DNA from: Hysterium pulicare CBS 123377
Taxonomy: Eukaryota > Ascomycota > Dothideomycetes > Hysteriales > Hysteriaceae
Direction: 5' to 3'
Length of the DNA stretch: 43,905 bases
NCBI GenBank assembly: GCA_000467715.1
Contig: AJFK01000896.1
Span: 1-43,905 of the forward strand
How positions within the stretch are numbered: the first letter of the stretch is position 1; each line of letters begins with the position of its first letter. Under the pieces are notes generated by a model that saw nothing but the letters and a program-made list of their open reading frames with translations, was not told the origin of the DNA and did no database searches. Position numbers and translations under genes: made by a program. Positions 31,712 to 43,230 of this stretch are shown here, one piece after another.

Positions 31712-33274
31712 ATGGAGGATCTACCTGACTCAACCGACTGGCTTAACACGCCGCTATCACTTTTCGAACCCCTCGAAGCAGCTCTCCGATGTCAGGTCTG
31801 CAAAGAATTCTACGATACACCCATGATCACTTCATGCTCGCACACGTTCTGCTCCTTGTGCATACGCAGATGCATCACCAACGATGGAAAATGTCCCACC
31901 TGCAAGACCAGTGATCAATCGGATAAGCTGCGGAGGAACTGGGTTGTGCAGGATATTGTGGAAAGATTTCAGGCAGCGAGATCCAGTGCGTTAAATCTGG
32001 CAAGACAGGCGGGGGCGAAGGAAGAAGAGCAGACATCACAAAGCTACGTGAAGACCGGGAAGAGAAAGTTGGCAGATACGGATCCTGAGGATGAGAGGCC
32101 TGCGAGGAGGACGCGCAGTCAGAGGAGAGAGGAGGACGTGGTGCTATCTCCGAGCCAGGATGTCATTGAGATAGACAAAAGTGAGGATGAGGACTATGTG
32201 CCCGAGGACGGGATGGGGAGATGCCCGATATGTAATGAGAAGATGAAAGTGGAGGCTGTTTACTTTCACATTGACGAATGTGAAAGGCAGAAGAGTGGGC
32301 GGAGTACAAGAGCAAGGTAAATTCTCGTCCCGCTGATCTTTGCTTGCATTCACAACAGCCTAAAATTAACAATTCACAGATCTACAATCCCTCTCCCCAA
32401 CCCTCCCCAAAACCGAGCATTCAAAAAACACACCACACCAGCACCCACTCGTCTCCCTCAACTAAATTACTCTATCCTGAACGACACACAATTCAAGAAG
32501 AAACTCCAAGAACTCGGTATACCTACGTGGGGCACAAAGCAACTCTTGATTCGACGCCATACTGAGTGGGTTAACCTCGTGAATTCTAATTGCGACTCAC
32601 TACGACCAAAATCGAAAGAAGAGCTCAAAAGGCACTTGGAGGTTTGGGAAAAAAGTCAGGGTGGGGAAGCAAAGCCTCCTGACACCAGAGTTATGAAGAA
32701 GGATTTTGATGGAGGCGAGTGGGCACGGGGGAACAAGAACCAATTTGATGAGCTTATTGCGAACGCAAGAAAGAAAAAGGCAGTTAAAGCTGAGGAGATC
32801 GGCACGGGGCAGGAGGGGAGCACGCAGGATCAGCCAGACAAACACCCACCTGGAGTTGATAAGAAGGATGAAAAGGATCTTATAGCGCCCTCCATCTCTC
32901 GACCATACGAGAACAACGAAGAGGCATTATCCATTATCAGAGAAAAAGTCGATCAAGCCAATCAGTCTGGATATCCGACACGATCACTTAGCCGAGAAGA
33001 GTCTTCGATTTCTAAGGGAAGTGATGAGAAGCCGATAGAATATCCCGCGCGACCAAGACAGGCAGTTTCTTCAATATTTACCGCGGGCGATGCGAAGCCA
33101 GTCGCGAATGGTACACCCACAGTTCCAACTCTACAAAAAAGTAGCTCAGATCTTTCCCTGCCTCCGTCCTCTACACCTCCAAACCCTTTTGCCTCCAATA
33201 CCAGGAAGATGCCCATGTTTAAGATGCCAGAGGAGCCTATCGTGGACGTGGATACTTCGGCGGCTGTACAGTAG
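31712..33274 (+). CDS. RAD18: Postreplication repair E3 ubiquitin ligase Rad18 (499 aa)
   Basis: Exons 31712-32316 and 32380-33274; 63-bp intron, phase 2. Rad18 with Rad6 mono-ubiquitinates PCNA at stalled forks. Seen in order: a C3HC4 RING (Cys27, 30, 42, His44, Cys47, 50, 61, 64), a basic/acidic linker, a UBZ4 zinc finger (Cys170, 173, His185, Cys189) and a SAP-like DNA-binding motif starting near residue 235 (LGIPTWGTKQLLIRRHTEW). The C-terminal third is disordered and rich in Ser/Pro. The start at MEDLPDSTDW matches the family and lies inside a longer open frame beginning at 31547. Confidence 0.97.
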
Positions 33275-33894
33275 ATTATAATTTGGGGTACGGTTTGGAA
33301 TGGATATACGTATTTACCCTTCTTCAAAATATTTTGATTTTGACGTTCGAGCAGCTTCAGTCAAGATGGTGATCACAGAACTATGGCCGGGTGTACTTGA
33401 GTACGCTTATATTTTACTTCTCGACCACAAGACTAACTGTATCTACTAATGAACGATGTACGATTTTCGAGCAAAAAGCACGACCAATGTCACTTCGGGT
33501 AGTGAGATTATCTACCCAGTCAAAGCAAACCGCAAATGTTTTTGTCAGGATTGAGTTTGTTCCGCCACTAGACATTAATCCCATCAATAACAACAAAAGC
33601 GGGTTGCAGGGAAATAATTAGTGGATATCTAGACCTTTCTGAAGTGTTGATATTCCGCAGCCGGAATCCGTTCCGCGCCAATTCCGCACTTTAGTGCTTC
33701 AACCTAGACTTGATCACCAGATGCGGGGGTTCGAAGAGACAATTACCATTCATATTGCACGGAAGTGCTGTTGCTACAGGAAGGTCTTTTCTCAGCGCGG
33801 CTGACTAGAAATCGTTGAGATGCGACTCAAAAGGTAGCGGAAAGAACTCACGGCCTGGTTGTTACGCAGTCTTTACTTTTTCTCAACGCCCACC
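33275..33894. other. Intergenic region
   Basis: About 620 bp with no gene, repeat or RNA seen. The last part should hold the P450 promoter. Confidence 0.35.
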
Positions 33895-35560
33895 ATGATT
33901 TCCACGATTTTACCCTTTTTGTCTTCAGAGTTCGCTGAACATCCTGTTCGGAGCTTCGTGATCCTACTAATTGCGATACCTCTAACTTACCTCGTCGTCA
34001 ATGAGGTTGTCCGATGGAGAGCACGAATAAAGGGATTCTCCGGTCCACCAAACTGGCCCCTGGTTGGGAACATTCCAGCCATCAAATTCAATGCGGCCGA
34101 GAAATACAGGCAATGGTCCAAAATATATGGCGATGTGTACCAGATCCAACTAGGAAATGTCCCAGTCATCGTGGTCAACAGTGCTGAAGCAGCCAAGAAG
34201 ATATTTGGTCAGCATAGTCAGGCATTAAGCTCAAGACCTGTCCTCTGGACATTTCATAAGGTACGTTTGGACCGCAATATGAGATATCAGCTTGAAGTTA
34301 ACTCGTGGATTAGGTACTATCCAACACTGCTGGGACAACTATCGGAACATCGCCCTTCAATGATTCGCTGAAACGTCGTCGGAAAGGTGCAGCATCTGCA
34401 TTGAACAAGCCATCGATCGCAACCTACATCGATCATCTCGATGTTGAAACCAGGGATTTTGTCAAGGAAGGCTTCGAACTCGGCCAAGCTGGTAAAGTTG
34501 GTGTAGATCCCATGCCGATGATCCAGCGCCTGAGTCTCAGTCTTGCCCTCACCCTGAATTGGGGTACTCGGATGGGGAGTCGAGACGACCCAATGTTCCA
34601 TGAAATCACCGAAGTGGAGGAAAAAATCAGCAAATTTCGAAGCACGACTGGAAATCTTCAAGATTACATACCGCTGCTTCGACTTAATCCGTTGAGTTCT
34701 GGTTCGAAACAGGCTAAGCAGATGAGAAATCGAAGAGACGTATACTTGAACCGTTTGAATAAGGACTTGGATGATCGCATGGAGAAAGGAATCCACAAAC
34801 CGTGCATCCAAGCGAATGTGATACTCGACAAAGAAGCTTCTCTAAACAAGGAGGAATTGACCTCAATTAGTTTGACCATGCTTTCTGGTGGCCTGGATAC
34901 CATTACTACCCTCGTTCAATGGAGTATTGCCTTGCTGGCTCAGCGTCCTGACATTCAGAAGAAGGCCGTCAAAGCCATCCGAGAATACTACACAGACGAG
35001 CAGCCGTTGTGTGACCCCGATGATGATCAGAAATGTGCGTACATCGTTGCGTTGGTTCGAGAGTGTCTGAGATACTACTGCGTCCTTCGGTTGGCACTTC
35101 CCCGAGCTACCGTCAAGGACGTAATCTACGAGGGAAAGCTGATTCCAGCTGGGAGCACTATTTATTTGAATGCATGGGCCTGCAATATGGGTATGTCTTC
35201 TCTACTTATCTCTTGGGATATATGTACCGACAAATCGATTTAGATCCAAAGATATGGAGCGACCCCGAGGAGTTCCGTCCAGAAAGGTGGTTAGAGCAAC
35301 CCGATGCTCCGTTGTTCACCTACGGCTTGGGTTATAGGATGTGCGCTGGCTCATTGCTCGCCAATCGCGAGTTATACTTGATCTACTTAAGGACGTTGAA
35401 TAGCTTCGAAATTCTCCCAGATTCTGAGGTCGAAACACATCCTGTTCTCGGTAGCTCGGATCCTACGAGTCTGGTGACGATGTGTAGGGAATACTCGGTC
35501 ATCTTCAAGCCTAGGAATGAGGCAGCGCTGAGGAAGGCTTTGAGCGAAGCTGTTGAGTAG
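33895..35560 (+). CDS. Cytochrome P450, CYP504-like aryl-acetate hydroxylase (519 aa)
   Basis: Exons 33895-34260, 34314-35190 and 35244-35560; both introns about 53 bp. Residues about 20-40 form the N-terminal membrane anchor, followed by the proline-rich GPPNWPLVGNIP. The I-helix reads SGGLDT, the K-helix VRECLRYY (ExxR), PERW is present, and the heme loop is FTYGLGYRMCAG with Cys448. The stretches YGDVYQIQLGNVPVIVVNS and NTAGTTIGTSP and the ending DPTSLVTM...YSV are characteristic of CYP504 (PhacA/PhacB), which hydroxylates phenylacetate or 3-hydroxyphenylacetate toward homogentisate. Which substrate cannot be told. It acts at the ER with a P450 reductase. No homogentisate-pathway genes are adjacent. 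Confidence 0.94.
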
Positions 35561-36105
35561 ACTGAGATTTCGAGTGCGGCGTAAGATGGAATCGAGGGAA
35601 TTAAAGGGTAATCTCAAGCAAGGAGTGGATGAAGCTGCTGGATTTCTAGTGTTTGATCATCAGCAGAATTGAGTCTTGACCCAAATGCACGGAGGAGCGT
35701 TAGTATCTAGAGAAATCTAAGGTTCACACGATGTGGGCCGTGAAACACTAAAAGAACCGTGCGCACTGAGCCCTTTCATTCGTCCACGGATAATCCGCGT
35801 TCGTTAAACAAGCCATCTTTACCGGCATGACGGAGCTTTCTTTAGCTTCCATTGAGCCTCAGCCCTACAGTTAATCTATCGCAGCTATAAGACACGTCGC
35901 AAGGAAGCTTTATATATTATCTAACCCCAGTTTCTCCCTTTTCGCCTAGAACTACCAAGTCGGACCTATTCGAACCTTCCTTCGCTGCTCGCCTCGACTC
36001 CTTCGATATACTCTCTATCATCGGTTACCCTTCTCGCATCTGTGACGACTCGCGTGACAATTGCGACCATATTTTCCCCTCCTCGCCATGCTTCAATGAA
36101 CGCGC
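35561..36105. other. Intergenic region with short upstream ORFs
   Basis: About 545 bp. The end contains upstream ATGs at 36088 (MLQ stop) and 36096 (a short out-of-frame ORF) before the frame used by the next gene. A TATA-like TATATATT lies near 35912. Confidence 0.4.
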
Positions 36106-38451
36106 ATGATATCCGGAGGACGCCATCGGACTCGCGGGGGACTTGGGCTCGCTGGTGAACGAGCCAGTATGATAAGTCGGACAATCTTTCCAAGCGATGA
36201 AGAGCTTGGAAAGCGAGATGATGACCACAAACCTACGCATAGTCCATGGATTGCCTTGAGAGCACCGCTGCGATGGCGCAAGAGGCGGATACTACTCACA
36301 ATCGTGGCCTTCTACCTGGCTTATCTCTTCATTCATAACATTCCAGATCTGGGAGAGGAAAATGGGAGGAGGAGAGCTCCTTATGGGAAACCATATGGAG
36401 GACCTGCAAACGCAGGTCTGGAAATGCCGGAGACATTCTCTGTGGCTTCCCCAGCTTATAACCGTGAACCGTCCGGCCCGCCACCAGGCATTGCGAGACC
36501 AAGAGATAATAACGCTCCGCCACCTCAGACCTACAATGGACCAATCCGATTCTTCAGGTTAGCTGCGTCGCTTCACGAAGCATCGAATACTCTGGGACAT
36601 CGATTCACAAATAGAAATGTGCTCTTCGGGATATCAAGTCTTAAAAGTGCTACGGTGCTACTGCCCATGATATGCGAGATGGCGAGATGGAACAGAAACT
36701 GGGTCCACGCTGCATTCATGGGCCGAGAAAACATACCACTGAATGATCTCCTTGAGATCAACGGAGTAGACCGGCAGAGATGTCCAGCTTATTGGCACGA
36801 TGCGCGAGCTGACTATTCGGAGTACAGCTCTGATTTCCGTGCGGAGGCAAGCGTCGCAGCAGCCATGAACCATATCCACAGCTATGTCCGTCCTCAAGTT
36901 GTCATCATGGACGACTCAATACAAGAAGATCCCTTCTTCGTGAGAGGTATGCGGGCAAAGACAAAAGTGCAAGGCACGCCTATAATTGAAGTCCCAAAGG
37001 GCCGCTCCGAAAACTTCATGTGGATTAGTAAACTTGATGCTGGATCGTTAAGGACATGGCATGAAGCAACGCTGGATATCTTGATTCAGGCACCGTCTGA
37101 ATCATCTGGAACACTGATTCGGCTTTTGCAATCTATCCAGCATGCCGACTACAGTGGATTGAAGCCTCCCAAGCTCATTGTAGAATTGCCTCCAGAGATC
37201 GATCCACCAACGCAACAGTTCCTCGAGAACTTCATCTGGCCCTCGACTATCAAGGACAATCCTCTCGCATCTAATCAGTTAGTTTTAAGGCGTCGAATAA
37301 ATCAACAGATGTCACCCGAAGATGCATCCATCCGCTTTTTAGAATCTTTCTACCCATCGTCTCCGTCGACTTCGCATGTCCTATTACTTTCTCCGCAAGC
37401 TCAATTATCCCCACTGTACTATCATTACCTTCGATACGTTTTACTGGAATACAAGCACTCGTCATTTGGCGCAGAAGACGTGGACGGCCTGATGGGTATA
37501 AGTCTCGAACTGCCAACGACTCTTCTAGACGGGAAATTCTCCCTCAAGGCTCCAGGACTGGTGGACATGAATCATGCTCGATATCTAACGATGAAAGATG
37601 TTCCCAGTGTTCCATTTCTTTGGCAAGCCCCCAACAGCCACGCTGGGCTGTACTTCGGCGATAAGTGGATCGAACTCCACTCATTCCTTACCAATCGAAT
37701 CGCATTTCAACATGAGAAAAAGAAATTGCCGCCCCGGCAAAAGGTGGTTTCGGAGACGTTTCCAGCGTGGATGGAATATATGCTTGAATTGATGCGCACT
37801 CGTGGCTATTCCATGATGTACCCTGGTACAAATTCCGCGGAAAACTTGGTCACTATTCACAACGAGCTCTACCAGCCTCCTGAAGAGTTCACAAAGCAGC
37901 AACCGCATAAAGGAGACAGCGAACCTGAAGTTCTCCCAAGCCTACCAAACGAGCCTTTCCTGACCGCGGAAACTTCACCTCCACCGCCCGACAACTACGA
38001 ACCTCCACTCGTCCCAAACTCACGTCCGCTGCATCTCGCCTTGGCATTTGATGGCGACCTACCCGAACTTCCACACCTACCATATCTATTACACACCGGT
38101 GCAATCATACCGCCCGAGAACTCCACACGCGTCTCTACAGCCTACGCTTCGCGGTTCCGCGAAACGGTCGGCGGGTGCCCTCCACCGCCTAAAGGGAAGC
38201 ACAGGAAAGTAGTGCCCATGAGCGCTGATGATTTGTTTTGTTTTGGCGACGAGAATGAAGATGAAATTTATGAGATGGATGCGCCGATCTGGCGACCTGA
38301 TGATGATGTTTGGGATCCTTTTGGGACGTTGGTGCATAGTGTGATGGTGGCTACTGAGACTTTGAGCCCTGTTACGGCAACGGAGATGCCGGAAAGTGTG
38401 CCTACGGTTAGTAGTGAAGCTGTTTCGGAGGGCAAGAATATTGAGAAGTGA
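36106..38451 (+). CDS. Large type II membrane protein, fungal 'glycosyltransferase 2' group (781 aa)
   Basis: Single exon. A short cytoplasmic tail with many basic residues (APLRWRKRR) precedes one hydrophobic segment (about residues 60-79, ILLTIVAFYLAYLFIHNI), then a long soluble luminal part, the layout of a Golgi type II glycosyltransferase. The luminal half contains the family stretches VLLLSPQAQLSPLYYHYLRY and FPAWMEYMLELMRTRGYSMMYP. A Pro/Glu-rich segment follows (about residues 600-650) and then a conserved acidic region. The exact donor and acceptor are unknown. Met22 (36169) may be the true start, since the first ATG lies after two upstream short ORFs. Confidence 0.87.
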   Translation: MISGGRHRTRGGLGLAGERASMISRTIFPSDEELGKRDDDHKPTHSPWIALRAPLRWRKRRILLTIVAFYLAYLFIHNIPDLGEENGRRRAPYGKPYGGPANAGLEMPETFSVASPAYNREPSGPPPGIARPRDNNAPPPQTYNGPIRFFRLAASLHEASNTLGHRFTNRNVLFGISSLKSATVLLPMICEMARWNRNWVHAAFMGRENIPLNDLLEINGVDRQRCPAYWHDARADYSEYSSDFRAEASVAAAMNHIHSYVRPQVVIMDDSIQEDPFFVRGMRAKTKVQGTPIIEVPKGRSENFMWISKLDAGSLRTWHEATLDILIQAPSESSGTLIRLLQSIQHADYSGLKPPKLIVELPPEIDPPTQQFLENFIWPSTIKDNPLASNQLVLRRRINQQMSPEDASIRFLESFYPSSPSTSHVLLLSPQAQLSPLYYHYLRYVLLEYKHSSFGAEDVDGLMGISLELPTTLLDGKFSLKAPGLVDMNHARYLTMKDVPSVPFLWQAPNSHAGLYFGDKWIELHSFLTNRIAFQHEKKKLPPRQKVVSETFPAWMEYMLELMRTRGYSMMYPGTNSAENLVTIHNELYQPPEEFTKQQPHKGDSEPEVLPSLPNEPFLTAETSPPPPDNYEPPLVPNSRPLHLALAFDGDLPELPHLPYLLHTGAIIPPENSTRVSTAYASRFRETVGGCPPPPKGKHRKVVPMSADDLFCFGDENEDEIYEMDAPIWRPDDDVWDPFGTLVHSVMVATETLSPVTATEMPESVPTVSSEAVSEGKNIEK

Positions 38452-38847
38452 TTTTGGATCGCACACGTCGACTGCGATGTCTTAAATTATTTGCATTCGT
38501 GTTGATTATAGTAGAGAAGCGATGGGTGTTTCCGGCGTACCTGTTTGCAGCCGTATGGAGTATGATAATGTTAGTCTGGTCATTGATCTCTTTTTCCATC
38601 TGAGAGAATGCAGTTAACCGCAGTTTAGTCCTTAGACAAATATCTAGCTAGCTATAGTTTAAAAAAGATGTTTTATTATTCAGTTCTTTTTAATATTTCT
38701 TAGCTATAGGTATAGCTACTCTTAACCTATAATAAAGTACGTGGATATTAGCGCATCCTCAGCATTCTACATTTGACGAAGCCCTCTGTATACCGCAATT
38801 CACCTCTGCGCCCTCCTCCGAAGCCACTTCACATCATTGAACTGAAA
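38452..38847. other. Intergenic, AT-rich relic
   Basis: No gene. About 38600-38740 is AT-rich, with TAGCTAGCTATAG and CTTAGCTATAGG-like words, as in the 5930-6117 stretch; possible decayed repeat. A GC-richer leader-like stretch follows from about 38750. Confidence 0.35.
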
Positions 38848-39234
38848 ATGGTAAGTATATATTGTTGGATTTAAATCCAATTCCTCATATTTTAGTGGGG
38901 AACCAGCGATGTGGTGGTGCGAGAGTACTTCCTCTCTCAAGTGAATCCTTCATACCACCTCACCCAATCATCATCCTGGTCTCATCATCGAACCTCCAGG
39001 TTCCGGAACGATGTTCTACTCTTTTTTCGAACAATGGAGGCGAGAAATGCGTCCACCGATTGCTCGCTTCGAGCAGACGACACCTTTGGCCCTGTCGTGC
39101 ACGGCTGTCCCGACGACTTCGAATTCACTCTTTTCTTCGAACAAGCCATATTAAATCTCATTCCTGCTTCTTTGGCCTTGGCCGCTTTCCCTTTCGTCTT
39201 GGCCAACTCTGGGCTCTACATCACTGTTGAATGA
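38848..39234 (+). pseudogene. Orphan N-terminal fragment of ABC (ABCC-type) multidrug transporter
   Basis: ATG 39034 encodes about 66 residues. The block CSLRADDTFGPVVHGC, then FEFTLFFEQAILNLIPASL, is the conserved beginning of fungal ABCC multidrug transporters. It stops after one hydrophobic stretch, so all membrane and nucleotide-binding domains are missing. The frame is open upstream to 38896 and could be joined to ATG 38848 by a 45-bp GTAAGT...TTTTAG intron, giving about 113 residues. The intron contains a perfect 16-bp palindrome (38865-38880). It is a broken gene left by rearrangement, or a very short expressed leftover. Confidence 0.65.
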
Positions 39235-39363
39235 ATGCTGTAACCGTTTCGCGTAAGAGACTATTGCTCCTTAGAAGAAAGAAACAATTTACATATTAGG
39301 ATTATATCATTCATGTTCTCAACCATTCATAGATTAATGATTGAACCTGTCTCCAACCATCTC

Positions 39364-40155
39364 TCATAAACCCCTTCCCTCAATCTCAACCGTCCCCCTC
39401 AAATCCCCCTCCCTCCCCCCAACCCAAAACAAATACACCCCCGGCTCAACCCTCCATTCACCCCTCTCCGCATCCCCGTCCCACCACCCCACCGCGCTCG
39501 CCCCGACCTCCAGCGTCACATTTCGAGCTTCCCCAGGCTCAAGCTTCACTTTCTTAGAGCAAACTAGAACCTTTTCCGGTTGCGTTGCCGGGCTTTCCAG
39601 TAATGACGATGATGATGATGATGGTGGTGGTGGTGGTGGGGAAACGTATATCTGAACGACCTCTTCGCCGGGGAGAGTGCCGGTGTTGTGGACTGTGAGG
39701 TTGATGCTGGCGTTTGAGTTCGTTTGAGCGGATATCAGGCCTTTGGTGGTGATGCCCGAGAAGGCGAAGGTGGTGGGATTAGCGCTGGATTCAGACCCAA
39801 AGTCCCGGCCCGGCTGTTGGATGTTTGGTCTTGGAGGTGAGTTCGGGGTTGGGGATGGGGATGCGATGGATTTAGGTTTGTCGGCGGCTATTTCACCTCG
39901 AGTTGTGGAGGCTTTTCGGGTATTATATGGAGAAGGTTCGTCTGTGTTGACTGGGTATGCATGATCGTTTGGTAATGGAGCATCGAGGATCCTTCTGACG
40001 TCCGTCGGGGTTTGGATCATTTTGCAGTGGGGATTGTGTTCTCGGAATCTTGAAATTTCAAGAAGGGAGGCTCGGAGAGGGAATTGAAGGAAACTCGACG
40101 CTTGTTTGCAGTGAATCAAGAACAAGGGGATGCAGAGCTCCATATACACCAACAC
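39364..40155 (-). pseudogene. Orphan C-terminal fragment of GH3 beta-glucosidase
   Basis: The minus-strand frame has the GH3 C-terminal fibronectin-III-like domain: NPTTFAFSG, then INLTVHNTGTLPGEEVVQIY, later LEPGEARNVTLEVG and GEWRVEPGVYLFWVGG. Both catalytic domains are missing. The about 130 residues upstream are unrelated Pro/Ser-rich sequence, so the break falls where GLSYTTFAFS would be expected. A GATGATGATGGTGGTGG-type microsatellite (about 39606-39640) encodes Ser and Pro runs inside the domain. It is head-to-head in space with the ABC fragment. No full-length GH3 gene is in this window. Confidence 0.7.
39606..39640. repeat. GAT/GGT trinucleotide microsatellite
   Basis: Perfect GATGATGATGAT run passing into GGTGGTGGTGG. 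It lies inside the GH3 fragment, where it encodes short Ser and Pro runs. Confidence 0.85.
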
Positions 40156-40892
40156 CCAAAATCAGCCCATCACCTCCTCCCGCCAATTCCACACACGCTT
40201 CAGCCTAAGACTTGGGCGACGAATCGAATGCGCCCGACTGAGGTATTTATTGACATTGGGACGACATTCGAATAGGAACGTATTTGTTTCAGAGAAGCAC
40301 CAGCCTTCTAGACCCTACGCCTCCAAACCCCGAGATACCTCCGCACCACAGTCGTTCAATCAACGAGTCAGGCTCCGGCTGTATTGGGTTTGGCGTTTAT
40401 TAGCCTATGCATCGACGGCCTATTCTCGGAACCTGGTTGGATTTCGGAGCACCTGCGCATATATATAAAGCATAACTTTATCCGTGAAGATATGAAAATG
40501 GAGGAGGTTTAGGTCTATTGTTCATGTTCAACGTCCGCGTACCCATCCTCCTGTCTTCTTGGTCTGTGCAATTTATCTGGACTCTGGGAAAGAGTTTTAG
40601 AGTCGTAGGCTTTGTAGAGCCCTGCTCTATAAATGCGCTTAAAATAGATCCAATTTAAGAGGGTATGGAAGCAGGTTAAGTTTTTTAGTCATTGAATGGC
40701 CTTTAGTAGAGTGATTGAAGATGGATTATGCTAACTCCCCCGCGCTATCTATTCAGATCTTTCGTCCTATGATGCGGTACACAAATACCTCGTACCCAAG
40801 CGCCAATTCATCGATCTCTCACGCCTTGTCATGTAGCTATAAAGGGTCTGTCTACCCTGCCTACAGTCCTCAAAGAAATCCGGAGGAGTCAT
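40156..40892. other. Intergenic region
   Basis: No gene supported; short plus-strand frames have no protein character. It is the 3' side of ULA1 (minus strand). Confidence 0.35.
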
Positions 40893-42892
40893 CTAGATCC
40901 GAATAACCGAGGTCTTACTCTTGACGCCATCGAAAATGCATGTATTATCCACCGGGATATATTGCTTCGTAACCGCTTTAATGACTTCCTGTGATACAAG
41001 CCCACCCGTTAACGCCGCGATATTGTGGAGTTCGGCGCCACCTGCTCGGACACTATTCAAATGTTCAATCAGGTTCTTTACATTCTGAATCAGGGTACGG
41101 GGCTTGGGTATGCTTACAGTTCCTGCACGTAATCTCCGGTCTTTGACTTCACTTCCGAGTACTCTGGCTCCTCGATGAATTCGCCAGCCTCTTTGATTAA
41201 GTCATCGATAATTTTGAACGCAATGCCCTTCACTTTCTCCGCGTCCGTATCTGGGTCTGTTTCGCCGGGTACTTTGGGAGCACCGCCGAGAGCATCTTTG
41301 TCATGTGTTGCAGCGAATTCGTCAAAGGCGAGGAAAGCGATATAAAGAGGGATTTGGTAGTCAGGGAATTCGGATGTAAGATTCTGTGCTGTTACAAATG
41401 TTAGCACCTGCTCATGATGCGTGGTAGGATATGGTAAGTCATACCGAGATCTTTCGCCCTATCTCCCCATGTGATCTTCTCCCCAGCATGCACAACGTGA
41501 AACGGGCGTCCTCGTATTAATTTGATATGTGCAGCATTTTTGCAGAAAGTTTCTACCTCCTTCTCATCAATCGTCTTGCCCCTCCCAAGTTTCTTCTCCA
41601 GCGACCGGACGGTATCGAGTACTTCGGCAAGATCTTTCCTCGCTTTCGACTTGTACACATTCTGCAGTTGGATGTATTCCGCCGAGCGTGCTTTCATGTC
41701 AGGCACTGAACCAGGCAGCGGAAGTACATAATGCTTAGAGAAGAAAGTGGAGATGGCGTTTGCTATTATCCAGAAGTCGGGGGACTCGGCGTTTATCGAT
41801 ACGCATTCTTCCGCTTTGAAAACTTCTTTGGAGCCACTGTTCAGTTCGAATGGATTTAGCGACTTCATGATTGCTGCTACTGCCTCATCGTAGTTCTCCT
41901 CTCCTCCCTCTGGGTTATCTGTCCGAGCTCCTTTTGCTACGACGTCCTTGAATGCTGTCTTCTCCTTATAGTTCTGAGGTGGCTGTCCACCGTGTTCCGT
42001 CTTCCACTCCTCAATATAGTGTAATAATAGAGCAACGTAGGGGATATGTCCATGGTCATCGTGACTCATTTCTTTTATTCCACTGGTCTTCTCCATCGCA
42101 AATTGTACCAATTCCGGCCATGGCGCGAGGAGGCGGAGGTCTGTGGTGGTTTCGGGGCTTGGATGGGTATCTACTATTGGGAATGCGGGAGGGAGATGTA
42201 TCGAGAAGCAGGAGTAGAAGCCTACGGAATGGATGTGAAAGAGTGGTATTGACGAAGTAGAAGCGTGATGTGATAATTTAGAGAGTATTTCGGGTCTGAT
42301 CGGAGCGTTTACGAGAATTAAGGTGTAGGGACTTAGGGCATTGGGTTTGGTGATGAAGGTCTCGATTGGCTAAGTAAAGAGTCAGCAAGCCACATTTTCC
42401 TACAGTTTCCCATACAGCGTCCATACTTCGGTGATATAGCTGCCTTGCACATCTGGGTTGAGCTCTTTTAGCAAATTACAGGTGTGTTCTGCTCGGTAGC
42501 CGCCTAGATGCTCTTCTTCGAGGAAGAAATTTACGCCCAGACCAGCTTCAGACACTATGGTGGAGTCCAATATCGTGAAATGTCCGATCCCTTCGAGATG
42601 TTAGCTTGAGTACTTCAGTTCGAAGCTTAAGGCAGACCTGGAAGCACGAGATTCTTCAACGTTTCAACGCCTACAACCCCAGGACCTGAGTTTATAAGTA
42701 GAATATGGGATTCCTCGAGAGCAGCCTGGCCGCTTGCCGCCCAAAGTCTAAGTTGACGGTCATATCTGCAATTCTTAGTATATATTCGACGATGACAGAG
42801 CTTCGTTCGCTTTGACAGCTTCAGATTGGATTTTCTCACTTCTTTTCTTTGGAGGTTGGGCCGTGAAGGACTGGGGGCGTAGTTGCAGCCAT
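40893..42892 (-). CDS. ULA1: NEDD8-activating enzyme E1 regulatory subunit Ula1/NAE1-like (566 aa, 6 exons)
   Basis: Minus-strand exons 42840-42892, 42638-42765, 42427-42590, 41445-42369, 41118-41388 and 40893-41052 join in frame. With Uba3 it adenylates Rub1/NEDD8 for cullin modification. Exon 2 starts [20 protein letters not shown], followed by the Rossmann [24 protein letters not shown], diagnostic of ULA1/APPBP1. Exon 4 includes [16 protein letters not shown] and [14 protein letters not shown]. The end, [21 protein letters not shown], then IFDGVKSKT, matches the family C-terminus. As expected for the regulatory subunit, there is no catalytic Cys motif. A 66-bp last intron uses a late TAG; an earlier CAG would give a stop. 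Confidence 0.95.
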
Positions 42893-43230
42893 GGTGCTTT
42901 AGGTAGAATTAAAGACGCAGAAAGCTCGAGGGAACACAGTGCAAAGGCAGCTGTGTCCAGGCACCGTGGCAGTATTGGGCGGTGAATGAGAAGCTCCGGC
43001 AAGGTGTGCCTCAGGCAGCATCCGCGGGGTTCGTAGCGGATGGAATTCATCTGCCCCGCTTCAGCCTTGCAAACTTGCCCTGCCGTCGTCCAAGCTGTCC
43101 TTCATGCCCGTACTATCCATCTCAATTGCATATCGTCTTGTTCTATTGCCGTTCATAGACACTTCTCGCCCTCTGTATCACCAGTCCTGACCATCCGTCG
43201 CCCAGTTTCCTCACTTCCGAGCCCCCGTTC
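42893..43230. promoter_or_regulatory. Divergent promoter of ULA1 and RKI1
   Basis: 338 bp (or about 600 bp if RKI1 starts at 43495) between divergent genes. CT-rich tracts lie near 43130-43200. I see no strong motif. Confidence 0.4.

Noticed and set aside
33859-35560. Secondary-metabolite cluster around the P450
   Set aside because: Neighbours are RAD18 and a Golgi-type protein; the P450 itself looks like the catabolic CYP504 type, and no synthase or transporter is intact nearby.
36169-36300. Alternative start and possible mitochondrial presequence for the large membrane protein
   Set aside because: The basic stretch is followed directly by a single transmembrane segment, the type II signal-anchor pattern. 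I noted the alternative Met22 instead.
38640-38740. Origin of replication or centromere-like AT tract
   Set aside because: Short (100 bp) and similar to another AT-rich relic at 5930; nothing specific.
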